Origin: Candidatus Woesearchaeota archaeon
GTDB taxonomy: Archaea; Nanobdellota; Nanobdellia; Woesearchaeales; UBA525
DNA: 21,300 nt
Assembly: GCA_018221165.1 (NCBI GenBank)
Contig: JAAOYD010000042.1
Location: 1-21,300 of the forward strand
Direction of reading: 5' to 3'
Shown piece by piece: positions 15,655 to 20,800 of this stretch. How positions within the stretch are numbered: position 1 is the first letter of the stretch; every line of letters starts with the position of its first letter. The notes beneath the pieces are model-generated. The model did not search any database and had not been told where the DNA came from. It saw nothing but the letters and a program-made list of their open reading frames with translations. The position numbers and the translations under genes are program-made.

Positions 15655-15770
15655 TAGCGAGGGTGCTCGTCTGTGATGATGATCCTCCCGAAATTGGGAA
15701 TGAATGTGATGTTCTCGCGATAATCGTTCTTGGTGAGTTCTCGGTGATTATGAGTTGCTGCCCGAGTCAC
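15654..15770 (-). CDS. Candidate 38-residue protein upstream of dnaG
   Basis: A GTG-initiated frame reads VTRAATHNHRELTKNDYREN and ends FIPNFGRIIITDEHPR. Codon choice (runs of ATC, AAC, GAG, CTC, TTC) looks like the neighbouring genes, not random sequence. It ends 53 bases before dnaG on the same strand and begins just where the structured-RNA segment ends. A GGGGG stretch just upstream of the GTG is only a weak ribosome-binding candidate. No family is recognised. It could instead be untranslated leader. Confidence 0.35.
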   Translation of the reverse strand: MTRAATHNHRELTKNDYRENITFIPNFGRIIITDEHPR

Positions 15771-15919
15771 TAACCCCCGCGTTCATAGCTTGGCGTTCGC
15801 CGTAAGCTCCCTAAGGTACTCTCGTGACGGGCTGCACCGCGCGGTAGTGTCTCCCAGTCATCACCATTGTGCCAAAGCACCTGGCTTGTGAAAGGACCCA
15901 AACGTGCGGTATCGGGGGG
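15771..15919 (-). ncRNA. Candidate structured RNA of unknown class
   Basis: A GC-rich stretch inside AT-rich flanks can fold on itself. The ends pair (CCCCCG 15774-15779 with CGGGGG 15913-15918) and CGCGTT 15778-15783 can alternatively extend to AACGTG 15901-15906. Internal hairpins are AGCTT 15787-15791 with AAGCT 15804-15808 enclosing GGC/GCC, GTGA plus GGG at 15824-15831 with CCC and TCAC at 15853-15864, and GTGC 15869-15872 with GCAC 15877-15880. A TATA box at 15933-15940 would start transcription at about 15912. I could not match it to SRP RNA, RNase P RNA, 5S rRNA or tRNA motifs. It may be a free RNA or the structured leader of dnaG. Confidence 0.45.
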
Positions 15920-15932
15920 TATTCGAGGAGCG

Positions 15933-15940
15933 TATTTAAA
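15933..15940 (-). promoter_or_regulatory. TATA box of the structured RNA / dnaG leader
   Basis: Minus-strand TTTAAATA lies about 25 bases upstream of the predicted 5' helix. No complete gene on this strand starts within 150 bases, which is the main reason to suspect an RNA gene or a long leader. The remaining bases to 16038 are AT-rich and carry the promoter of the plus-strand gene at 16039. Confidence 0.5.
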
Positions 15941-16038
15941 GGTTTGGGCGTATTTCATATTATTTTCTATATGGTAATTATTATTACTTTCTATATTGAA
16001 AATATAACGTTTTCCCTTCACCCCATCACTTCTTATAA

Positions 16039-16464
16039 ATGATGCACTACCCCTTTAGAGGCATGCTCCTCACTCTCGCGCTGACAGGAATCAACCTCCT
16101 CTTGGCTGTGGTCGAGATGAAATTCCTCCGTATCCAGAGCTTGGACATTGCCCCCATCGGTATCATTATCCTGGCACAGCAAGGTGAGGGTATTATCCTC
16201 GGTTCCCTCTTTCTCGCAGCACCCTACGCTGCACTCAATCCCCATAAGCTCCGCTTCCTCTGGGCAACCCTGCCGCTTACGATTTTGATAGGTTACCTCG
16301 CCCTTGCGATAGAGAGCGCCTATATTCTCCTCGTCCTCTATCACCTCATCCTTGCAGGGGTCGCGCTTCTCATCGGCCTGCTCACTGGCAGCTATCTCCT
16401 CTTCGCCGGGGTCAACTTCGTCTCCAACTTCGTCGTTGCGCGCATCTATTCCTACATCTCCTGA
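16039..16464 (+). CDS. Small polytopic membrane protein of unknown function
   Basis: A 141-residue, highly hydrophobic protein with about four or five membrane segments: residues 9-27 (MLLTLALTGINLLLAVVEM), about 36-63, then a nearly continuous hydrophobic run from about 72 to 135. No charged catalytic pattern or known family is recognised. The ATG at 16039 is the first start. An in-frame ATG at 16063 is 27-28 bases from a TTATAAA box at 16032-16038 and fits the leaderless pattern of this region better, giving 133 residues. A second AT-rich box near 16000-16007 would serve the longer form. It is flanked by unrelated genes. Confidence 0.7.
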   Translation: MMHYPFRGMLLTLALTGINLLLAVVEMKFLRIQSLDIAPIGIIILAQQGEGIILGSLFLAAPYAALNPHKLRFLWATLPLTILIGYLALAIESAYILLVLYHLILAGVALLIGLLTGSYLLFAGVNFVSNFVVARIYSYIS

Positions 16465-16480
16465 ATAATCGCTCACAACC

Positions 16481-16489
16481 CTTAAAAAG
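16481..16489 (+). promoter_or_regulatory. TATA box of the DUF4346-like gene
   Basis: CTTAAAAAG, centred 26 bases before the ATG at 16511, in a 46-base gap after the membrane-protein gene. Leaderless transcription is implied. Confidence 0.55.
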
Positions 16490-16510
16490 CGGTCTTCGTT
16501 CGCTTGGTGT

Positions 16511-16825
16511 ATGCCAGATGACGTGCCTAGGAAAAAGGCTTCCTACGATTCAGAGAAGGAATGGTCAGCAGACCCAAAAGGCTACTTTCTGATTAAGATA
16601 TTCCCTGAGAAAAAGGAGATTGGCGTTCGGTACATGACCTACGATAAGAAACCAACGCTTGATGTCTTCGGGACTGAAGCGGAACCCATCGTTCAGACTC
16701 TGGTTCGTGAGGGCCTGATTGGGACCTTGCAACATGCTGCGTATTTAGGTCACGAATTGCACAAGGCAGAAGTGGCGCTTCGCTTAGGTAAGGAATTCGT
16801 GCAAGATAAGACCTTGAAGTTCTAG
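16511..16825 (+). CDS. DUF4346-like protein
   Basis: A 104-residue soluble protein. The core DPKGYFLIKIFPEKKEIGVR, a central FGTEAEPIV and the helix HAAYLGHELHKAEVALRLG match what I recall of DUF4346, a domain of unknown function found alone or fused to dihydropteroate-synthase-like proteins in archaea and cyanobacteria. No catalytic residues are established for it. The gene stands alone here with its own TATA box. Its TAG stop shares the palindrome CTAG (16822-16825) with the stop of the convergent gene on the other strand. The family call is from motif memory, not a search. Confidence 0.6.
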   Translation: MPDDVPRKKASYDSEKEWSADPKGYFLIKIFPEKKEIGVRYMTYDKKPTLDVFGTEAEPIVQTLVREGLIGTLQHAAYLGHELHKAEVALRLGKEFVQDKTLKF

Positions 16826-17091
16826 TACATCCGCTTTCTCTCATAGCTGAAGATGTACACTGCTGTGCCGACGATAATCGCGCCGACAACGATGCCGATG
16901 AGCAGGAAGAGCATGTTGCTCCCTGGCGTGCCTGCGCCCAAGGCTGATTCTGCTCCTTCGATGGTGTGCGTTGCCATACCGCTCAGCTCACCACCACCAA
17001 CACCCACGGTTGCGACTTCCATGCCAACAAAGCCAAGAATCAGTGCGGCAATCATGAACGCGTAGAATTTAGTATAGCTCTCCTTGAACAT
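16822..17091 (-). CDS. Small two-helix membrane protein of unknown function
   Basis: An 89-residue protein with two predicted membrane helices, at about residues 9-31 (FYAFMIAALILGFVGMEVA) and 60-80 (MLFLLIGIVVGAIIVGTAVY), separated by a Gly/Ala-rich loop of about 28 residues and ending in a basic tail YERKRMY. Both termini are probably cytoplasmic by the positive-inside rule. No family is recognised. A TATA box is centred 25 bases before the ATG. It converges with the DUF4346-like gene, overlapping it by four bases. Confidence 0.65.
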   Translation of the reverse strand: MFKESYTKFYAFMIAALILGFVGMEVATVGVGGGELSGMATHTIEGAESALGAGTPGSNMLFLLIGIVVGAIIVGTAVYIFSYERKRMY

Positions 17092-17100
17092 AGGCTGTCT

Positions 17101-17131
17101 CAGAGGGGGATGTTTTTAAAGGTTTCCTCTG
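17101..17131. promoter_or_regulatory. TATA box flanked by an inverted repeat
   Basis: CAGAGG (17101-17106) and CCTCTG (17126-17131) flank a TTTTTAAA core at 17114-17121. The core serves the minus-strand gene at 17091 (25-26 bases away). Because TTTAAA is symmetric and the dyad is centred on it, this could be an operator or a two-way promoter. Regulation is inferred. Confidence 0.45.
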
Positions 17132-17234
17132 CATTGTCGTCTTGAGTCTCGAGCAGCGCCGAGCATGGCGAAGCCATAATCGTGAGGCGCTGATAATGCT
17201 TCGACCAGGGGGAGAATACAAGCGACGACAATGC
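17131..17234. ncRNA. Long imperfect hairpin, candidate structured RNA
   Basis: A 104-base intergenic element whose ends are an 11-bp perfect inverted repeat (GCATTGTCGTC 17131-17141, GACGACAATGC 17224-17234). Nested inside are CAGCGCC 17154-17160 with GGCGCTG 17186-17192, and an apical stem ATGGC 17165-17169 with GCCAT 17173-17177 closing a GAA loop. GA and UGA flank the GCGCC/GGCGC stem as in a kink-turn, but the second stem is imperfect. It begins at the stop codon of the minus-strand Dph2-like gene, so it could be that mRNA's 3' structure, a processed RNA on either strand, or a mobile palindrome. It is not a simple terminator: there is no U tract. Confidence 0.45.
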
Positions 17235-17902
17235 TACCACTCAAACCCTAATTCTCCGATGTCGAGAACCGGTTTGCTCAGTTTATTCGTGTCATCAAGG
17301 CCTATTCTGGGACACATGGTGTTGATGAAGCATTCTAAGAATGGAAAATCCTCGAGGCTGTTCCAGTCGAGCGTGTCGAAAAGCAAGAAATAGAAGTCCT
17401 TGTCAGGGTATTTTTCTTTCAGCTGCATGCTCATTTGTAATCGTTGTTGGCCATATTTGGTGGTGATGAGCACGCCAATCTTCTGCTTCATCAAGAACGT
17501 GGACATGGCCGCTTTCTGTTTCTTCTTCGCCAGTTCGATGTCCGCGTCTTTCATGATTTCGAAATGCTCTCGCTTTGGATCGTAGCAATAAACTGGGAGT
17601 TCGTTGTTGATGACCAAGGCTTTCGGATGGAAGAGCCCGTCGCCGACGTAGAGAAATGCGTCCGCATCCACATCCCATTTCTCGATGCCGCAACCGAGAA
17701 GATGGCCGTCAGCAACTGCGTGCTTTGGCTTGAACATATGGACTTGCTTCCCTTTCTTCTCCAAGACTTTCTTCCATTCGTCTATCTGATTATGATATTG
17801 GATTGTGGTGAAGAGAACGATTTTTTTTGGTAATTTTTTTATGAGTTCCTGCGGTAGGACAACTTCCTTCTTGTACTTCACAGGGATGAAGTGGAGTTTC
17901 AT
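17234..17902 (-). CDS. Dph2-like protein lacking the first domain
   Basis: A 222-residue protein resembling the second and third domains of diphthamide synthase Dph2, the radical-SAM enzyme that moves aminocarboxypropyl onto the elongation factor 2 histidine. Visible are HAVADGHLLGC with Cys71, FLYVGDGLFHPKAL, TKYGQQR and FINTMCPRIGLDD with Cys197. The 126-residue Cys-Cys spacing matches the second and third cluster ligands of canonical Dph2 (about 340 residues). The N-terminal domain with the first cluster cysteine is absent, and the upstream gene does not supply it. Either it is a degenerate relative with another role or the cluster is completed by Cys106, Cys191 or a partner. A TATA centred 26 bases upstream supports the start. 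Confidence 0.65.
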   Translation of the reverse strand: MKLHFIPVKYKKEVVLPQELIKKLPKKIVLFTTIQYHNQIDEWKKVLEKKGKQVHMFKPKHAVADGHLLGCGIEKWDVDADAFLYVGDGLFHPKALVINNELPVYCYDPKREHFEIMKDADIELAKKKQKAAMSTFLMKQKIGVLITTKYGQQRLQMSMQLKEKYPDKDFYFLLFDTLDWNSLEDFPFLECFINTMCPRIGLDDTNKLSKPVLDIGELGFEW

Positions 17903-17924
17903 ACTTCTCGAGAATCAGAACCGG

Positions 17925-17931
17925 TTTTTAA
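17925..17931 (-). promoter_or_regulatory. TATA box of the Dph2-like gene
   Basis: Minus-strand TTAAAAA is centred 26 bases before the ATG at 17902. It overlaps the stop codon of the upstream gene. Confidence 0.5.
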
Positions 17932-18320
17932 CTACGCCGCTTCTGCTGTTTGGCGAGCTTCTTCGCGGCAATCTCTGCTTGGCGTTTTCGTTTGATAGCT
18001 TCTTCCTGCGCCTTCTTCGCTTCTTCCATGCGGCGGCGCTTCTCTTCCTCAAGCTTGACAACTCTTGGGTCGACTTGCGGTTTGGTCTTTGGCTTCTCAC
18101 CGCGATAACGCTTCCCCAATTCCTCAATCACATGCTCGTCGACGACCAGGTATGCTTTACCCTCTTTGAACAGCTCGCGGAGTTCGTAGCTCTTGATGTG
18201 GAAGCGGTTGAAGCCAGTCATGAAGTACCAGCCGCTCTTGCGGAAGAGTCCGCCAGTGCTGAAACGCTCGAACTTCACAGGTAGTTTACCGCGTAACCAA
18301 GATGATTCACCGACTGGCAT
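17928..18320 (-). CDS. Basic coiled-coil protein of unknown function
   Basis: A 130-residue protein not recognised. Residues 1-70 look globular, with aromatic-rich LFRKSGWYFMTGFNRFHIKS and a short LVVDEHVIEELGKRY segment. From about residue 86 to the end it is a highly charged Lys/Arg/Glu/Ala helix (VVKLEEEKRRRMEEAKKAQE onward), probably a single helix or coiled coil with a basic end that could bind RNA or the ribosome. Its stop region overlaps the promoter of the Dph2-like gene. A weak TATA-like TTGAAAAACC at 18341-18350 is the only promoter candidate, so it may depend on the upstream nuclease gene, 36 bases away. Confidence 0.6.
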   Translation of the reverse strand: MPVGESSWLRGKLPVKFERFSTGGLFRKSGWYFMTGFNRFHIKSYELRELFKEGKAYLVVDEHVIEELGKRYRGEKPKTKPQVDPRVVKLEEEKRRRMEEAKKAQEEAIKRKRQAEIAAKKLAKQQKRRS

Positions 18321-18356
18321 AACTGTTTTTAGAAGAAGAGGTTTTTCAATGTTTCG

Positions 18357-19256
18357 TTAGATATCGTCTTTCGCCACATCATCGTGCTTGTCGATAGTTG
18401 TTTGCTGCTCCTGGAGATGTGCAGGAAGTGGTTTTCCCTGGAAGCAATAGTCGTAGAAATCACACTGTCCGGTGCTCCACCTACACAACGGGCTTGTTTT
18501 CTTCGGATAATCCTTAATGCTCTTTGAGCAGGTGTTCACATGCACATCCTTAATCTCGTTCTTGGCGTGCTCAATCATCTCTGGCGTCACGTCAAGCAAT
18601 CGTTCCACACCATCCTTCAGGAAATAGATGCCAACAAGGTCAGGCATATGGAACTTCTCCTCGTAGAGCATCGCGTAGATCGACAACTGCAGTTCATATT
18701 CTGGCGAGATGTGGGCGCGCTTCGAGGTCTTGTAATCAAGAATGATGGTCTTGCCTGCCTCGTCGTGGATGGCGTCGATGAAGCCGCGAACATGATGTTC
18801 TCTCGAGGAGAACTCCATTTCTCTTCCTGGTTTGACAGCTTGCCAGGCTTCTTTAATAGGAAGGAATCTTGTGAAATACTTGATCTTATCAGTGAAGTAA
18901 TCGTAATAATTCCCAATCATGCGAACACTCTGGTCGTAATAACCGGTGAGTTCTTCCTTTGAGAGGTCCAGCGAGTCGAATTCCTTTTGGAACTTGGCCC
19001 AGGAACGTTTGAAGCACTCAAGCAAGACAACTTTCATGGTCATGAAGAATCCATCAGGGTCATCAGGGACGTTCGTGACATCACTATCAAAGAAGATTTC
19101 CAAGGCTTCGTGGACGGCTTTGCCTCTCGCAAGATGAATGCTCGGGAAACCAGGGAGTTTCCCCCAATAACGGTACCAGTACTTTCTCGGGCATTGCTTG
19201 TAGAGATTGATGGAGCTCGGGCTCTGGATGCGAGTAATACCTTCAGGAAGAGCCAT
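18357..19256 (-). CDS. PD-(D/E)XK nuclease, Cas4/RecB-like, with Fe-S cysteines
   Basis: A 299-residue nuclease. Conserved points are RGKAVHEALE with His49, VRGFIDAI with Asp161, IILDYKTSKRAH with Asp174 and Lys176, and the QxxxY motif at Gln190-Tyr194. Four cysteines can bind a 4Fe-4S cluster: Cys22 in YKQCPRKYWYRY, then Cys258, Cys265 and Cys271 near the C-terminus, the pattern of Cas4 and AddB-type nucleases. No cas gene or CRISPR array is nearby, so a repair or recombination role is more likely than adaptation. The ATG at 19256 is chosen since a TATA lies 26 bases upstream. The longer frame to 19631 runs into the PIN gene. Confidence 0.8.
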   Translation of the reverse strand: MALPEGITRIQSPSSINLYKQCPRKYWYRYWGKLPGFPSIHLARGKAVHEALEIFFDSDVTNVPDDPDGFFMTMKVVLLECFKRSWAKFQKEFDSLDLSKEELTGYYDQSVRMIGNYYDYFTDKIKYFTRFLPIKEAWQAVKPGREMEFSSREHHVRGFIDAIHDEAGKTIILDYKTSKRAHISPEYELQLSIYAMLYEEKFHMPDLVGIYFLKDGVERLLDVTPEMIEHAKNEIKDVHVNTCSKSIKDYPKKTSPLCRWSTGQCDFYDYCFQGKPLPAHLQEQQTTIDKHDDVAKDDI

Positions 19257-19277
19257 ATGATGCCGAGAATAGGACCG

Positions 19278-19287
19278 CTTAAAAAAG
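19278..19287 (-). promoter_or_regulatory. TATA box of the PD-(D/E)XK nuclease gene
   Basis: Minus-strand TTTTTTAAGC is centred 26 bases before the ATG at 19256, abutting the stop of the PIN-domain gene at 19288. Confidence 0.5.
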
Positions 19288-19782
19288 TTATGGCTGCTTG
19301 TCCTGTGCGTCCTTCCACTCTTTCCAGACGTGGACGCCGCGTGCCGTGAAGAGATTCTCCACTTCAACGTTGAAGAGATGACGCTTGTCCTTGGTGAGGA
19401 GATTGCTCTTGGTCGCGAGAGCCACCGCAGCCAGTACAGCATCGCTCGGGTCAGGAACATGTTTGAGCAATTCTGGTTCGATGCTGGCCACGAAGGCTTT
19501 TTCAGAAGCTGGTTGGCCTGGATGGACATCGACGTCAAGAATGACGAGACGTGGATGCTTCTTGAAGAAGCTGCGTAGCTCATGCTTGATAGTATCTGAG
19601 AGTTTGTGCGCGACATGCTCGAGCTCTTCAAGATTGAAGCTCGTCATGGCAATGGAGGCTTCAGTGAGATGATGCAACTGCCGTTTCTCTGCTAGGTCAA
19701 TGATGAAGCAGGTGTCAAGCAAGAGGAAGCCGCGAGCCATTTCATAGGGCTTTCGAACCAATGTCTCGAATAGTTCTTTCAT
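19288..19782 (-). CDS. PIN-domain ribonuclease-like protein
   Basis: A 164-residue PIN fold with the acidic metal-site residues in order: Asp23 in LLLDTCFIIDL, Glu52 or Glu54 in NLEELEHV, Asp114 in DPSDAVLAAVALA, and Asp132 in LLTKDKRHLF. PIN proteins are Mg-dependent endoribonucleases, including VapC toxins and rRNA-maturation factors. No small antitoxin gene is adjacent, which argues against a standard VapBC pair. It lacks the zinc ribbon expected of Nob1. The ATG at 19782 is about 29 bases from a TATA box. A later ATG (MARGFLLLDTC) is the alternative. Confidence 0.78.
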   Translation of the reverse strand: MKELFETLVRKPYEMARGFLLLDTCFIIDLAEKRQLHHLTEASIAMTSFNLEELEHVAHKLSDTIKHELRSFFKKHPRLVILDVDVHPGQPASEKAFVASIEPELLKHVPDPSDAVLAAVALATKSNLLTKDKRHLFNVEVENLFTARGVHVWKEWKDAQDKQP

Positions 19783-19807
19783 ATAGAAACAGAATTCGTG
19801 ATACCTG

Positions 19808-19815
19808 TTTATATT
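19808..19815 (-). promoter_or_regulatory. TATA box of the PIN-domain gene
   Basis: Minus-strand AATATAAA lies about 29 bases before the ATG at 19782, in the 108-base divergent gap shared with the hydrate dehydratase gene. Confidence 0.5.
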
Positions 19816-19860
19816 TGTTCCGTCGATGAAATTCATTATCCTCAGCCGCTGAGAGCAAGC

Positions 19861-19868
19861 TTTTTATA
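19861..19868 (+). promoter_or_regulatory. TATA box of the NAD(P)H-hydrate dehydratase gene
   Basis: TTTTTATA, centred 26 bases before the ATG at 19891. It fixes that ATG as the start rather than the upstream in-frame ATG at 19798, which lies inside the divergent promoter region. Confidence 0.6.
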
Positions 19869-19890
19869 CCAGGAGTTAAAGGAAATACCT

Positions 19891-20775
19891 ATGGTCGACA
19901 TCACCGAATGCAGGAAGCAGGACATCAAAGGGCTTATCGAGCGTAATGTCAACTTCTCAAAAGGAGATGCCGGACGTGTTCTGATTATCGGCGGTGCCGA
20001 ACGCTACGTCGGCGCAGCAGTCCTTGCAGGTCTCGCCGCACTCCGTTGTGGTGTTGACAGCGTCACCATCGCAGCGCCAGAAACATGCGCGCGTCTCATG
20101 AACGCCTTCAGTGCTGATCTCGTCACGGTCAAGCTTCCAGGAGAAGACCTCAGCGATGAACACATCGGTGAACTGAGCTGGCTCAGCGAGAACGCCAGCG
20201 TTGTCCTTGTTGGTCCAGGGCTGGGGGTGTCGCCTGAACGTGAGGCGTTGCTCGCCAAACTGCTTCCACAGATGAAAGCGCCTATGGTGCTCGACGCTGA
20301 CGCGACTAAACAAGTCCAGCTCGCTGGCCTTGAGAAAACCATCCTCTTTGCGAACAAGCAAGAATACGAACACTTGAAAGAAACCAATGGCTTTACTGAC
20401 GAACATGTCGCGCCCAGTCTCGGCACGAATGTTGTTGTTGTGAAAGGCCGTCAGGACCTCATACTCTGTTCTGAAGGCCACTCGACAGTCACTGGAGGGC
20501 ATTCTCGCGCTACGGTAGCAGGCACAGGGGATGTGCTTGCGGGCATCGCCGCAGCGCTCTACGCCCAAAGCAAGGATATCAGAGGCGCTACCTTGGCAGC
20601 CTGCACAGTCGCGAAACGCGCAGCCGTGAAGCTTGGTGAAAAGCACCACTTCGGCTTCCTCGCGAGTGAATTCACGAGTGTGTTGCCTGATGTGCTGAAA
20701 GAGCTGAAGGTGTTCCGTGTTACCAAGCATCAAACATTCAAGGGCAGTCTCACTGACCGCTTCCGGAAAGCATAA
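19891..20775 (+). CDS. nnrD: ADP/ATP-dependent (S)-NAD(P)H-hydrate dehydratase
   Basis: A 294-residue ribokinase-fold repair enzyme (YjeF C-terminal/CARKD family) that uses a nucleotide to dehydrate damaged NADHX and NADPHX. Visible are GDAGRVLIIGGAERYVGAAV near residues 25-44, VVLVGPGLG, VLDADA, and the anion-hole motif VAGTGDVLAG with catalytic Asp214. The NnrE epimerase half, fused in many organisms, is absent, so only the S form can be handled unless an epimerase is encoded elsewhere. The C-terminal 25 residues (after VLKELK) are basic and extend past the usual fold. It is followed closely by pyrD on the same strand. Confidence 0.88.
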   Translation: MVDITECRKQDIKGLIERNVNFSKGDAGRVLIIGGAERYVGAAVLAGLAALRCGVDSVTIAAPETCARLMNAFSADLVTVKLPGEDLSDEHIGELSWLSENASVVLVGPGLGVSPEREALLAKLLPQMKAPMVLDADATKQVQLAGLEKTILFANKQEYEHLKETNGFTDEHVAPSLGTNVVVVKGRQDLILCSEGHSTVTGGHSRATVAGTGDVLAGIAAALYAQSKDIRGATLAACTVAKRAAVKLGEKHHFGFLASEFTSVLPDVLKELKVFRVTKHQTFKGSLTDRFRKA

Positions 20776-20780
20776 ATAAC
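20771..20780 (+). promoter_or_regulatory. TATA box of pyrD
   Basis: CATAAATAAC, centred 26 bases before the ATG at 20801 and overlapping the nnrD stop codon. Leaderless transcription of pyrD is implied. Confidence 0.5.
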
Positions 20781-20800
20781 CTGGCTTGTTTTTCTTTGTT

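Noticed and set aside
14837..15676. 279-codon plus-strand open frame
   Set aside because: Antisense to dnaG, whose Toprim and N-terminal motifs are intact. The frame translates to Ser/Pro/Met-rich low-quality sequence.
15771..15919. SRP RNA or RNase P RNA
   Set aside because: No helix 8 GGAAG/AGCAG-type motif for SRP and no GAGGAAAGUCC or ACAGAAA core for RNase P, and it is too short for both.
15770..16021. 83-codon minus-strand open frame
   Set aside because: Crosses the AT-rich promoter region and the structured-RNA segment. Its codon use is unlike neighbours and no ribosome site precedes it.
17131..17234. tRNA or C/D box RNA
   Set aside because: No T-loop GGTTCRA or cloverleaf arms, and no properly paired C and D boxes. 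The terminal repeat is too long.
19257..19631. N-terminal extension of the PD-(D/E)XK nuclease
   Set aside because: It is the antiparallel-frame shadow of the PIN gene and lies upstream of a good TATA box.
19288..19890. VapBC toxin-antitoxin pair
   Set aside because: The PIN gene has no adjacent small DNA-binding antitoxin gene. The upstream gap is a divergent promoter region.
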